From contig NC_084894.1 in the NCBI RefSeq assembly GCF_958979055.1, forward strand, positions 23,839,616-23,903,615: a DNA stretch of 64,000 nt. The letters run 5' to 3'. The stretch comes from Alnus glutinosa. Taxonomy: Eukaryota > Streptophyta > Magnoliopsida > Fagales > Betulaceae. The first letter of the stretch is position 1. Each line of letters begins with the position of its first letter. The position numbers were made by a program, and so were the translations under genes. A model generated the notes under the pieces. It ran no database searches and was not told the DNA's origin. It saw only the letters and a program-made list of their open reading frames with translations. Shown piece after piece: positions 23,799 through 36,198 of the stretch.

Positions 23799-25055
23799 CG
23801 TGCAATGGCCGTCGTGAAAAGAGGAGGGAAACCGAGACAGAGGGGGGGAAGCAATAGAAGAATTGCCCCAATTCTTTTACCTCTTTTCTCTCAAATCCTT
23901 TTCTTAATTACATCACTTATCCATGACTTTGGTTAAATCATATAATGGCCCATAGTTATAAAACTAAACTCAATCTTATTATTACTACTTTAAACTATAG
24001 AACACCACTTCAGACCAAGTAAAATCTTCAATTACTATTCTTGAAATAATATCAAAACCTAATACAAATTCTTTATAAATAAAATCAGTGCTTATGAATT
24101 AAATTTCATCAACCCGTATTGGTTTTTATAAATACCCATGTATTTCTCTAGGTACTGAAATTATTATTTTCGCAATGAAATATATATTATGATGCAATTT
24201 TCATCTCAAAAATCAAAATCCTTTTATCATGAGATTAAAATCTAGGGCGTTACAAATTAAAAACCTACTCTTCCGATCAGGTATTTTTCCTTCCTATCAT
24301 AATATTGCATTAATGTTTGTATGGTGAATCTTGGGCTTTTTTTAAAAAGGCAAGAAATTTGAGGTAATATAGCCATTAATTCAGAAATTGTTTGTGCAGT
24401 GAGGGCCTTATCTAATTATCTTTTAGTTCGTTTAGTTATTTAAGTTGGGATTTGGGATTATCTAGTTTGTAGTGAATCTTGTCTTGTTCAACATGGGATT
24501 CAGAATAAAAAATTGTTTGCTTTTCCAGTCTTCTGGTTTACTTGTATGTTCCACAAATCCGCACAAATCTGCATGTGTTTAGACAATAAAAATCACATAC
24601 GCTCCCTCAAATCCATTCAGGAACTCATTTCTTATTATATTGTTTACTGGTAGCAGCTATAAATTTAGACAAGTTTTTTTTTTTTTTTTAGTAGATACTT
24701 GAAAAGGAAATACAAACTAAATCAGAAAATTACAATAGATTAGGGTTGGACAACCCAATAGTAAAAATCTAAGAATGTAAGTACAAGAAAACAATGCATC
24801 AAATGAAAGACACGGGCCTATTGATTTTTTGCATGGATGCCAAGAACTGAAACCACCAGTGAAGGTGGTTAAAGTGGTGTATAGAGTCCAGAGAGCCTAA
24901 ACACCAGTTGAGTAACCATTGCAGATAATGCAGAGAAAATAACTAAAACAAAAAGCCCAAAAAAAAAAAAATGAAGGAACAGCGTTGGAAGACAAGTTGA
25001 AGTCACATAAGTTGACATAACGTAACGATCTTTTGAAGAAACTTATTTATACACC
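22825..25055. other. Intergenic between divergent PPR genes
   Basis: No gene is supported. Contains a (CT)n microsatellite at 23762-23796 in a G/A- and C/T-rich patch (23690-23880) that could be a transcribed leader, and long AT-rich stretches. The two PPR genes point away from each other, so both promoters should lie here. No convincing TATA box was chosen. Confidence 0.5.
23762..23796. repeat. (CT)n microsatellite
   Basis: An uninterrupted CT run of about 35 bases. Such tracts are common in plant 5' untranslated regions, but no downstream coding region was identified. Confidence 0.95.
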
Positions 25056-26748
25056 GTGACTAAAATGGTCTATGCTTCCTCCCCGCGTCTGCACCCTCTT
25101 ACATCAAAGCCACAGCTTTCAACTTTCCTTGGGCCCCCGAACAAAACACCCATCTTCTACCGCACATATCAAACATCTCACGGCGCCTACGATGAACTCA
25201 TGGGCATGTACGATGATGGTCGAGCGTTGCACTCAGGAAAAATCCTCCAAGCGCACTTTCTCATCACTGGCTTGGCTGGTAACGCTCTTGTAACCCGTTT
25301 TGCCGCCAAGCTCGTTGCCTTCTACGCGGGATGTGGAGAACCGTCCTATGCTCGCAAACTGTTCGACAAAATTCCCGCAACAAATCTACACTGCTGGATC
25401 GTCCTTATCGGGGCCTACGCTCAACACGGCTTTTATGAAGAGGCACTGGGTCTGTTCCGTGAGATGCAGGAGCAAGGCCTGAGACACAACGCGTTTGTCA
25501 TTCCCAGCATTCTCAAAGCCTGTGGGCGCGTCTCAGAAGGGGAAACCGGGGAGAAAATTCATAGCGTAGTTTTGAAATGCTCATTTGAGTCCGATGCTTT
25601 TGTTAAAAGTTCATTGATTGATATGTACTCAAAATGCGGTCGAATTGAAAAGGCGAGGCGAGTGTATGATGAAATGGTTGAGCAGGATTTGGTGGCTTTG
25701 AACGCTATGGTTTCGGGCTATGCTCAACATGGGTTTGCCAAAGAAGCATTGGACTTGGTGGAAAAGATGCAGGCTTTAGGAGTGAAGCCTAATGTGGTGA
25801 CTTGGAACACCTTAATTGCAGGGTTTTCGCAAAAGGGTGATGAAGTAATGGTCTCTGAACTTTTTAATTTGATGCGCAGCAACGGGGTTGAGCCTAATGT
25901 GGTATCTTGGACTTCGGTAATATCAGGGTTTGTTCAGAACTTTCGAAATGAGGAGGCGTTTGCTACTTTTAAAAAGCTGTTGGATTATGGATTATATCCG
26001 AAGTTGGCTACAATAAGCAGTCTCTTGCCTGCATGTGCAACTGAGGCCAATGTGAGGCGTGGGAAGGAGATTCATGGGTATGCACTACTGATTGGAGTTG
26101 GAGATGATATATTTGTAAGGAGCGCCCTTGTTGACATGTATGCAAAATGCGGTTTTATAGCTGAAGCAAGGAATTTGTTCGAGGATGTCTAAGAGGAACA
26201 TAGTTACTTGGAATTCAATGATTTTTGGGTACGCTAATCATGGGTATTGCAATGAAGCAATTGAGCTTTTCAATCGGATGGAGAAGGAAGAGGGAAAGAA
26301 GCTTGATCATCTGACTTTCACAGCGGTTCTCACAGCATGTAGCCATACTGGGTTGGTTGAAGTCGGACAAAGTCTGTTTCACTTGATGGAAGAAAAGTAT
26401 GGGATTGTTCCAAGATTAGAGCATTATGCATGCATGGTGGATCTTCTTGGTAGAACAGGAAAACTTGCTGAAACTTATGATGTGATTATGGGAATGCCAG
26501 CTGAACCAGATTTATTTGTATTGGGTGCATTATTAAGGGCATGTAGGAATTATGGGAATGTTGATCTTGCCGAAGTAGCAGCTAAGCATTTGTCAAAGGT
26601 TCAACCTGACAATGCAGGAAACAATTTACTATTGTCAAATTTGTATGCGGATGCTGAGAGTTGGGGAAATGTTGCAAGGTTGAAGACAACAATGAAGAAA
26701 AGGAAGTTGAGAAAATTTCCGGGGTGCAGTTGGGTAGAGACAATCTGA
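25056..26748 (+). CDS. PLS-class PPR protein (E type), one 2-base frameshift
   Basis: Organellar RNA-binding PPR protein, probably about 566 residues. The first 40 residues, with Ser, Thr, Lys and Arg and few acids, could be a transit peptide. PPR motifs run from about residue 70 (NALVTRFAAKLVAFYAGCGE, VVSWTSVISGFVQNFRNEEA) to the E-like end PGCSWVETI. The pattern resembles Arabidopsis At5g59600, from memory. Codons 1-378 (25056-26192) end in DV-stop. Codons from 26185 (MSKRNIVTWNSMIFGY) continue the protein in another frame, so two bases appear to be missing from an expected GATATG. It is intronless, as is usual for PPR genes. The cause is either a recent loss or an assembly error. Confidence 0.87.
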
Positions 26749-26999
26749 CACATAGGCATCACTTTACAAGAAGCTGTATAAATCTTCATCCAGAACAGAA
26801 GGAAATCTTGGAGTATCTTGCAAGTGATCATCAACCTCGTGCTAAATTAAAGTTTGCTCACCAGGGCTCCCCTCTGAATCTTTTTATAGATTTGCTTTCT
26901 GGTTATCCATGCTTTGAGTTGTCACGACTGCTTTCAAATGAAATCTGGGAGCTGACTCTTGTGGACAATCAATCCTTTGCAACGAAATTGAAGATGTGA

Positions 27000-27490
27000 G
27001 ACAAGAGGGGCCATTTAAGAATTACCTCAAGGTATTGGGGGATGAAGAAGTCGACAGTAGAAAGACAAACACTCGAGAAAAAAAAAAAAAAAAAATAGCA
27101 GGGAAAAATTTTGAAGGATAGAGGAGTATGAATTTCTTTTACAATGTTTGATGAGCCAGCAGTGGTCATTTGAGATTATAGCAATAGGAGCCGCTGAGCT
27201 GCAGTTCTGATTTATTTCAAGACTGCCAAATACATTTCTGTAACTTTGTGATTATAGATGTTAGAACTCGTGATTCAAAATTTTCATTTTAATATTTTAA
27301 CATGATTCACAATAATTGAATGATCTATAGAGAGAAGCCTAATAAAAATGCAAATTCGTGAAACAACATCAAGCAGTGAGCTATTGTTGTTTAGAAACCA
27401 ACCAAAACTCATAAAAAGTTCAATTCAGTGATTATTTATTAAGCTTCAGTCCGACGTGCTTTTCAAGCACAAGCAGCACCAAACACAATC
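27000..27490. repeat. Remnant of an RLP 3' flank
   Basis: Shares GTGAGACAAGAGG, AAAAAATAGCAGGG, a GAGATTATAG-AATAGGAGCCGC string and a CTTTTCAAGCACAAGCA string, in the same order as downstream of RLP-A (3330-3780), B and E. No RLP coding sequence accompanies it. It marks a lost array unit or a transposed flank next to the second PPR gene. Confidence 0.6.
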
Positions 27491-27745
27491 TATTTCTTTA
27501 GCATGACTGATTAGGAGTAGTGGCAACCAAGGGAACCATTTCCTTGAAGGACTTTACCCCTTTCAGAGGCCCATCTTCAGATATCATGGGTTTGGGTCTT
27601 GTATAGCCCATCTAAACATGGACTTAACCCCCTCGGCTCACTGAGCAACACTACTCACTGCTTTCCTAACCCTTTGAGCTTGCTTGTATACTCCATAGGC
27701 AGCCCAACCATGATCCCTTCAACCCAGTATTTAGGGTGGGCTGAG
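27480..27745 (-). pseudogene. Possible decayed coding fragment, unidentified
   Basis: On the minus strand, adjacent frames read GVYKQAQRVRKAVSSVAQ, then AEGVKSMFRWAIQDPN, then EDGPLKGVKSFKEMVPLVAT, with stops and a frameshift between them. Base composition is less AT-rich than the surroundings. I do not recognise the family, and it may be chance. Confidence 0.3.
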
Positions 27746-28570
27746 CTCATATTTTTGTAAAGCATGGCTGATATAGGAGTTGATAGACTATAATGTTCAA
27801 TTAAGGTTGTAAGTTAAACATATAATGTAAATATATGACAATGGATGTAAATAGATTGTAATGTTTTAGGACGCAAATGAAATTTGTGAATAATTTCTTT
27901 TCTTGCAAAAAATAAAATAAAATTATAACGTTTTTCGTTGTGAGTTAAATGTCAAAGCATAGTAATAATGCCACATGGTCATTTTTATTGCATCGTTAAC
28001 TTGGGGCATTACACTAGCCCTGCTTAATTCATTCTAATTGGCCATAAAAGTACTTAATGTGTACAAAATTTAGACGCTGTAGTCCAAAACCAAAATATTT
28101 TTCTTCTCTCAACCGGCCCAAGTTAGGAATACATACTCAAAAACCATGATTTTGGGTCAAGGTGATAAAGTCCAAATCACGAGTCCCGATCAAGTGGAGG
28201 GAGGTAACCCATGTAGTTCAACCAGCCATGCTAGCACAATGTCTACATGGAGAACACCGAGATCATGGCATAGTGAACAACCGCCCCACAATTTCTTTCC
28301 AATTGCCCCATCATTTTCTGCAGATAATCTGGTTACGTCCATAACCTGCTAACGAATGTAGAGTCCGACACGACAATTAATTATGGCCATAATACACAAG
28401 TACACAAAGAAGTCGGCATTATGCCTGGTCAAGGTCGTCCACCATTAGCAGACGACACTCGGCCAAGACTATACCCTATCAGTAGATGCCCCACATAAGG
28501 CAAGGATTCACAGCCATTTAAGGCACAAACATATGAAAACTCGAACATTCTCACATACAAAATCATTCAC

Positions 28571-28601
<31 letters not shown>

Positions 28602-28627
28602 AGCCTTCTTATAACAATTCATCATAT
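27746..28627. other. Intergenic, uncharacterised
   Basis: Holds a moderately GC-rich stretch (28140-28500) with no recognisable protein and a run of A at about 28570-28596. The stretch could be part of an LTR (28470-28560 has promoter-like composition), but no ends were found. Confidence 0.3.
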
Positions 28628-29674
28628 TCTCTCTACTAATTTAGAACATTTGTATCAAGCTCTCTAAATTTTCTCTAAATTTTAGTTCAAGAATTTACTT
28701 TTTTAATTTTATCTATCATTTTAAAAAGTTTCTTACATCAAACTCTCTAAACATTTTTCTATTTTAACCAGATATTGATTTTTTATTGGTTTTGGAGCAA
28801 CTACTTAACTGTCATGAACATCATAATTGCACCAACCAGCCAAGGAGACCGATCACCCATACGTCTTCAATCAAAATGCAATATCCTACTCCTTTAGTAG
28901 CATCAATTCTACAACAAAACTATAAATGGGTTTAGTGCCTTGACAGTGACAAAACTAGCATGAAAAAAGCTGATCACGAGAACAAAAAAATAAATAAATA
29001 AATGAAAAAATTAAAAATTAAAATACAGAAGAGATAATAAATGTCTTTTAGAGTTCTTCCAAACCCATTCAATAAAAGAAACTGATTTAAGCTCAAAAAT
29101 CATACAAAGGCTCCAAATTTTTCTTAGCGAAACGAGACTAGTACCATTCATCACAAACAGACAAAATCAAGAACCCTAAAAACCAAATTCTCATACAACT
29201 CATCACGAATTACAATTCCAAAACTCTAAAACCCAATTATTTCCCCTCCAAGAAACCCAAAACCCCAACATTAACGAAAATTCAAGCAAACCCGAACCCT
29301 TATTTTCCAAACGAAACACACCCAAAAGCCCAAATCACCCAAAAAGCAAGCAGATTTAGAGCAAAAATTTACCACTGCTATCGTACGGCTCATAGTCCAT
29401 AGCTAGTTTACCACCCAGGCGCACAAAGAAATTGCCCCAAAGAGATGATGCGGAAGACGGAAGGCGTGGAGGAAAAGTGAGATGCGCGGGAATTGAAAAG
29501 AAATGATATTTTAATGAATAGCGTAAGAGAAATCTGAGCAAAATTTGGTAAGAGTTTCTGACAAGAATTAGTTTGGAGAAATTATAAAGAGCTCAATACA
29601 TGGGTTTTTTGAGAACTTTCTCTAATATTTGGTGAAAAGTTCAAATTAGAGAGCTCAATACTGATACTCTTAAG
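28628..29674. mobile_element. Candidate fold-back element holding a gene fragment
   Basis: The left part (28651-28690 and 28729-28760, AAGCTCTCTAA and AAACTCTCTAA) is mirrored by the right part (29580-29604 and 29640-29665, AGAGCTCAATA). A CATCATA stretch occurs on both sides (28621-28627 and 29675-29681). The middle holds exon 1 and intron-like sequence of an EMSY-like gene. The arms match only loosely and the termini do not pair exactly, so the boundaries are provisional. Confidence 0.35.
29373..29400 (-). pseudogene. EMSY-like gene exon 1 fragment
   Basis: The minus strand reads MDYEPYDSS followed by a GTAAAT splice donor. This is the start that I associate with plant EMSY-like (EML, ENT/Tudor-domain chromatin) proteins. 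The sequence before it (29400-29560) is GC-richer, like a 5' untranslated leader, and after it comes T/G-rich sequence typical of a plant first intron. No exon 2 or ENT domain was found. Only nine codons support the name. Confidence 0.4.
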
Positions 29675-29689
29675 CATCATAGAGTTTCT

Positions 29690-31774
29690 TATGCCTGACA
29701 AATCTTCGATTGTTTCTTCCTATCTTGTTGGCATTCATTGGCAAAATCCAACCATGCCCAATTGTATCATATTCTTTTTGGTAACTTAAGCATCAGAGAG
29801 TTTTCCTATTGACCAATCCCGACAAATCTTCAATTATTTCTTCATATCTTGCAGGCGTCCCAATCCAACCGTACGATCAACTTTATCATCAATATTGTTC
29901 AATAAGAAATGATAAAAATGAGTTTAGAAGGGTCAAACGGATAGAAATGGTAAAGTTATTTAAAGTAATATGAAGACAATTGTTTACTAGTATGCTTAAC
30001 TCTTGATCCGTTACGTGCTTGTATTTCTTGGACACAAGTAATTGGACTATATGTTGGGTTGTGTAGAAGATTACTTCAATTATTACCTAGTAAATTAGAA
30101 ACTGGTTCATTCTTCTATCTAGACTAGAGGTTTGGGGGTCCAAAAGCTTAAGACTTTCTTAATATATTGTACTTATTTTACTATTAATGTTAAACATTTT
30201 ATGCTCATACAGTGAAATTATTTAAGCATGCAGGCTATCTTAGTATGTATGTTAGTCCAAACATGCTCTGTTATTCCTTCTTATGTTTATTTGTAGTTAA
30301 ATGTAGCTTGGTGCATTCTTAAGAGCTAAAATCATTTGAGTTTTTCTATGAATTTTACATTTTCCAGTATTATATATAGTACTAACTCTGTTGGTATGAA
30401 GGGGGATGATGATGATGGCAGATTTTGATTGGAAAATAGAATATTTGTCATTGTTGAATGCCCACTTCAAAACCTTTACTTCTCATTCATTATATAAAGA
30501 TTAAAAACAGCCCCATTAGCACTCCTTTTTCAGTTTTCAAGTTATAGATATGCGTATTTGAAGTTCATTAATACAGGTTTGCTTATTTATTAACTAGCAT
30601 ATACATTTCTCTTAAATGTATCATAACGAGATGAATTTTGTTTTTAATGTAGTTATCTAAGTATTGGGAAATGTTGAAATGTTGCTGGCCGTTCGTCTTA
30701 GACAGAATATGAAAGTTGTATGCTATTCACGTTGAATTATGGACCATGCGTTTTTCTTTTTTCTGTTGGTAGGAGACGCTAAATGAACTCCATTATTTAT
30801 GTATTTTGAATTTCGTTACACGCATAACTATCTTGGTGGAACAATTATAATTGGCAAGTTATTGTAATTGATGTTTGTGTATATATATGGAGATGTCCAA
30901 AGTATGGTTTGTGCATGGTTATAACTTTTGGGAGAGCAATTTTATATATATATATATATATATATATCAGATTTGGGTAACATTTAAATTGATTCTAAAT
31001 TTATATTTTTGAAATAAAATATAAAGAATAACATGGAGCAAAATGCCCACCTTTTACTTCTTGGCAAAGAACACGTACAGGCGTTTTGTAACCAGATGAA
31101 ATCTTTTATTTAAGCTACCTTTTGTAGCTAGCGTTAAACATTGGGCACAATTCACGTCCTTTGCAAACATGACATGCTCTAGACAGTTCAAATCATGTAG
31201 TATATAAAAGGAAGCAGGCATGAGACGTGATTTTAAGACTTTTAGAATGACGTGAAGCAGGCCAGGATATCGAAAACCCATTAATTAAGAAGTGCATTGC
31301 CCACATTTTAAACGAGGACGCAATTGCGGTATTTCCGTCCCTGCAAAAGGTAGTTTCAATTTGTGTCCTTTTTCAAAGGACTTGCAGACCATTCACGACC
31401 TTATTGGTGGAATGACGTGGGTTGCCCACCTTTTAAACTAAAAGGCTTTCAAAAAATTTCTAGACTAAAGGTTTACTACATTTTGTAAACGACTACATAA
31501 AAAAGACACTCACCTTTTTTAGGTCCTATTTCTTTGTTTATAGTCTTTTTGAAAATGACATAAATGCTCTAATTTCTTATAGGGATATACGTTTGTGAAG
31601 TTACAAAACTTAGAGACTAGAAGAAGTAAATGAATCTTTTGCTGCAAGATGATCTAGAAAAGTACATAATCACCCTCTTATGCAGAGCATCCAAAGAGAT
31701 AATGTTCCACGTGCTACACCATTCATTCACTCAAAAGCAGAGCATCACAGGGGTTGGTGGTTTTTTTTAGACCA

Positions 31775-31805
<31 letters not shown>

Positions 31806-32425
31806 CTAAAAATTACTTAAACCTTCATGGGGACAAAACTAACGTAAGCCAATAGCATTTTTCCTTTTTGAGCACTTTAACGACTTGTGTTGGAAATGTT
31901 ATATACAACCACATGTTTATTCCATATTTTTTTATGCAATTTATTTCTCTTTTGTGAAGGGATATTTTTAGAAGATAAATGCTAGAAATTACATTTTGTA
32001 TCTCATAATGCTGACATGATATCTTCAACAAACCTTTAAATTTTTTTTTTTTTTTTTTTAATAATGACTTATCTAAGTGTAAAGGGTTGGTTCGTACAAT
32101 GCCTCCCCCAACCTAAGTGGGCCTACTAGTGAGCAACGGTACTTGGTTGGGCTTTCAGGCGGTTTTATTTTGCTTTCAAAAAAACATTTTCATTTGATAT
32201 AAAGGTGTAGAGAGTTTTTTGGTTGGGTGAATATTTGAAAAGTAATTTGTATTTAAAAAGTGTTTTGTATTTTGAATAATTTGTTAGTGGTCCCTGAAAA
32301 AAAAAATGGATTGTTTGGTGAACTTTTGTATAGTTTTTTTAATTTTTCAAATGATGAAAACCCTTTCTTTTCAAATTTTAGTTAATTAAACAAATTTTCA
32401 GATGTAATCTCCATCACTAACACAT
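29690..32425. other. AT-rich intergenic, no gene supported
   Basis: A diverged direct repeat of about 110 bp occurs at 29670-29880 (CAAATCTTC-ATT-TTTCTTC). A TA tract lies at 30943-30967 and a TTA tract at 31785-31805. A 75-residue minus-strand frame (31054-31281) resembles nothing I know and lacks coding features. Nothing else stands out. Confidence 0.45.
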
Positions 32426-32434
32426 TTTTCAAAA

Positions 32435-32616
32435 GAGAAATGATCCCTACACTCATTTCTCACAACAGCCCCACAACAAGCTGATGTGGCTGGTAATATT
32501 TTATTACTTTTTTACAAAAAGAAAAGAAAACAATACAAAAAAAATAATAAAATATTACCAGCCACGTCAACTTGTTGTGGAGCTGTTGTGAGAAATGAGT
32601 GTAGAGATCATTTCTC
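32435..32616. mobile_element. 182-bp MITE with 9-bp target-site duplication
   Basis: Starts GAGAAATGATC and ends with its complement GATCATTTCTC. The arms pair for about 75 bp around a short A-rich loop. It is flanked by TTTTCAAAA at 32426-32434 and 32617-32625. A 9-bp duplication is the signature of Mutator-like elements. There is no coding capacity. Confidence 0.88.
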
Positions 32617-32809
32617 TTTTCAAAATAAATTACAAAACTGTTTAAAAGTAATTTAATATTGTATCTTTAAAGGTTGGAGATTGTTAATGTACATTTTTTT
32701 TTTCCAAGTGTAATAACTGCACAGGGGCAACTGATTACATGTATGAAAATAAAAAATTAGAATTGGGCGGTGCTATAGCCAATTGATGGCAGCGGCCATC
32801 GTGGGGTTC

Positions 32810-33330
32810 GTTTGGGTGTTCGATTTTTTTTTTGTATTATATTTGACTATATTCTACTATATTCAAAATTGTGAATATCGATGAAATTTATTTTTTAAAA
32901 TTATATTTGGATGGTTTAGAGAATCTGAAAAAAAAAAAAAATTGAAAAAGATGTTTAGGAGTGTAAATTGAATTGAATATATATATATAATAAAACTAAA
33001 AGAACTAATTTAAAATACATAAATAAATAAAACAAACAAACAAAATTAAACCACCCCAGCTGTTATTTTGGGCGTGGTTGAGTGGCCGAGCCACCCCAAA
33101 AAATACTCAGGGGTGGTCCGGCCACCACCCCAGACACCCAGAGGTGGCCGAGCCATCCCTCTTTTTTTTTTTTTTTTTTTTTTTGAGTTAGGTTAATGTT
33201 TTTTGAATTGGGTTAAAAAATGGGTGGGGTAAAATTCAAGTATAAATTTAACTTAAAAAACCAAACCAAACAACTTTTGAAATATGATCAAATATAATTC
33301 AATATAACATAACATGCCTTTAAAGAGGTT
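32810..33330. mobile_element. Probable inverted-repeat element with GC-rich core
   Basis: AT-rich arms (near 32820-32880 and 33250-33320, with partly complementary ATATTTGA/TCAAATAT strings) surround a GC-rich core (33046-33160) made of GGCCACC/GGTGGCC motifs and ending in a T run. The core closely resembles those of the elements at 33622 and 38843. Ends were not resolved. Confidence 0.4.
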
Positions 33331-33612
33331 GGTGTCACTTTAACTGTTAACGTAAGAATCGGCAACATAACTGTAATATATCTATATATCTTTGACTAAA
33401 ATGGTTCAAAGAATAACTGTTTTGTTTTATCCCCCACCTAAAATTTTAGTTCCACTCCTACTTCACTGCAACCAAATTGATGGTGTGAAACACTTTTGAG
33501 CAAGAAATTGCTTTTAAAAAAAAAAATAGCAGGGGAGATTTTTGAAGGATAGAGAAAAATGAATTCCTTGGACAATGTTTGAGATTATAGGAATAGGAGT
33601 TGCATTTTTAAT

Positions 33613-34442
33613 TTAATTTTAGGGTTAAACACCTTTTTAGTCCCTGAGTTTTAACAACTTTATTTTTTAGTCCCTGAGTTTCAATTCGCATCACAGATGA
33701 TACATCAATTTTGGGAAATGACCAAATTAGTACCTCAGTTAACTTCTCTGTCCAAAAACTAACGGTCCGCCACGTGTCAACCTCAGAAGTTGACACGTGG
33801 CACTATATAAAAAAATTAAAAATTAAAAATAAAAAATCTTTAAAAATCAATTAAAAAATTAAAAAAAAAATTGAAAAAACTAAAAAAGAAAAGGGGGTGG
33901 CTCTCAGCCACCCCCTTGGCCACCATGGGGGTGGCTAGCCACCCCCATTTTGGCCAGGGAGGTGGCCGGCCTGTCTGGGGTGGCCGAACCACCCCCATGC
34001 GGTGGTTCGGCCAACCCCTGGACAGAAAGAAAAAAAAAAATTGGGTTTTCCGTTTTGTCCTTGGGGGTGGTTGAACCACCCCCAAGGGGCACGGGGGTGG
34101 TTCGGCCACCCCCAGATAGCCACCCCCATGGTGGCCAAGGGGGTGGCTGAGAGCCACCCCTTTTTTTTTTAGTTTTTTCAAATTTTTTTTTTCAATTTTT
34201 TAATTGACTTTTAAAGATTTTTTATTTTTTATTTTTTTATTTTTTTATTTAGTACCATGTGTCAACTTCTGAGGTTGACACGTGGCAAACCGTTAGTTTT
34301 TGGACGGAGAAGTTAACCGAGGTACTAATTTGGTCATTTCCCAAAATTGATGTATCATCTGTGATGCGAATTGAAACTCAGGGACTAAAAAATAAAGTTG
34401 TCAAAACTCAAGGACTAAAAAGGTGTTTAACCCTTAATTTTA
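33613..34442. mobile_element. 812-bp fold-back Mutator-like element
   Basis: The element spans 33622-34433. It starts GGGTTAAACACC and ends GGTGTTTAACCC, with inverted arms of about 300 bp that are nearly perfect. The 9-bp duplication TTAATTTTA lies at 33613-33621 and 34434-34442. The paralogous flanks of RLP-A (about 3450), C-upstream (about 46965) and E (about 53695) are empty at this site. The arms run into a GC-rich palindromic core of GGGGTGGC(C/T) motifs with a 60-80 bp loop. The open frames across the core are by-products of the repeat. No transposase is present. Confidence 0.92.
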
Positions 34443-35319
34443 AGACAGCTGCCAAACTAGAATAGACAGGAAACAAGATTCCCTGAGGAGGTCAGTTATT
34501 ATTAGGTGTTTGAAATTTCTTTCCCAATCCAATGGTTTAAAACTGAAAAGCCCCAGATGCAATACTTTCCCAATCCAACGGTCTGATTTGAACTAAATAA
34601 AGAGCACAAGATTAGTGGAACCAAAAACAATTTTCATTCAATCAGTCAAAGAGAAGAGTTGTAGATATTGGATCAAATATTTGTATCAGTATGTTGTTGT
34701 TGGTGCTCCATTAGAGTTAGAAGAGATATTCTTCATTAATTATTTATTGAGTAGGATTCAGTCCACATGCTTTTCCAGCACAAGCAACGCTAAGACATAG
34801 CAGTAAATAGGGAAAATAATTAGAATTCAGACGACACGACAAAAGTAGTGCAAATTATTACACAGAAATGTGTATATTAGCAACTGAGCATAACTGCCAT
34901 TAGAGAGGCCTTGCATACTTCAACAAACTTCCTCCAAAGTAAACTTGAAGCAATATATTTCTGCAAGTCATCAGGCATACAATATTTGGTGGAAGTCAAT
35001 ATCAACCAAAGTTTTTTTACACGATCTAATTGAATAATTGCACAATGAACTTGATGCACACTAACTAGTACAGTACACAGGAAAATAATAAATGGGCTCA
35101 TTAAAGGACGTTGTGACCTCTAATGGCTATTTTGAAAGAACCGTGATCTTTAGAGACTTAGTAAAATGTATTATTAATTGACCGATTAGGATTAAGGCTG
35201 ACTTTATTAATTATAGACTAGGACTCTAATTATACTAAGAAGAATAGGAATCAAACCCCTTATTAGAAATTTATTCCTTATTGGACTCTAACATGAGATT
35301 GGGACAATACTAAATAATT

Positions 35320-35725
35320 AGGGAAAAATCTATATATCCCACTCAAACTACCACTTAACTGACAATGTCCCCCCAAACTACCAAAACGTTGTCAATGTAT
35401 CTCCCAAAGGCCAAAAAACGACAAAAATAGCCTTGCAATTTTTTTTTATAAAACAAAAATACCCATATAAATTCCAAAAAATAATTTTTTTTAAAAAAAA
35501 AACGAAAACTTTTTTAATTTTTCTTTTAATTTTTAAATTTGGCCACTCTTGGTTTATTTGTATTTTTTTTGTTTTTGTTTTTGTTTTTTTTAATTATTAT
35601 TATTTTTTATTTTATTAAGGGTATTTTCGTTATTTGGAAATATTGACAATTTTTAATAGTTTAGAAAGACATTGTCCAAATTTAAAGTTTGAGGAGACAT
35701 TATCAATTGGGTACTAATTTGAAGG
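35320..35725. mobile_element. Non-autonomous insertion shared by the B and D flanks
   Basis: Begins near CCCACTCAAACTACC and ends near GGTACTAATTTGAAGG, with a T/A-rich middle. The right half recurs at 47535-47725 downstream of RLP-D, while the A and E flanks lack it (about 5960 and 54560). The termini partly mirror each other (CAAACTACCA and TAGTTTAG). A target-site duplication was not fixed. Confidence 0.5.
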
Positions 35726-36023
35726 TATATGAACTTTACCATGATAAAATTATGCACCGCTTAAAAACCAGAACCTAAAAAGAGAAGTTATATTCACCTA
35801 ATCAATGGTCCATGAGTCTATCACAATAACCAAAAGGTCGCATATTCCAATATAATTGCACAGGGAGATGAACAAGTGATCTTATGGGGATTAGAATAAT
35901 GTGCATAATGGGTAAAAATTAAGTACAGCTATAGCACTTCAAATTTCTGTGAATCTTTAATCCAACTCTTCGACAGTAGAAACACATACATGGCCGGAAG
36001 ATTGATAAAGTATACATTCAATA

Positions 36024-36198
36024 ATTGATTGTAGTTTTGCTACACATGTAATTTGTTTCTGAGTTTAGTAGCTGCTGTTTGTAGCAGTCCGATGGGTTCG
36101 TTCTTATTCTTTGTTTGAGAATTAGTTCCAGTCTTCACTGGGGTCTGTAAACATTTTGAGTTTGGTTTATAATAGTTTTAATTCATCAAAAAAAGAAG
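36024..36198 (+). mobile_element. 175-bp 5'-truncated LINE tail
   Basis: Ends in GTTTTAATTCATCAAAAAAA, close to the end of the LINE at 18624. It is flanked by a 16-bp duplication AAGTATACATTCAATA (36008-36023 and 36199-36214). The RLP-D flank lacks the insertion (about 48010-48020). No coding sequence is retained. Confidence 0.85.

Noticed and set aside
33840-34181. Several open frames on both strands around the GC-rich core
   Set aside because: They arise from the palindromic GGGGTGGCC repeats of a fold-back transposon and mirror each other on the two strands.
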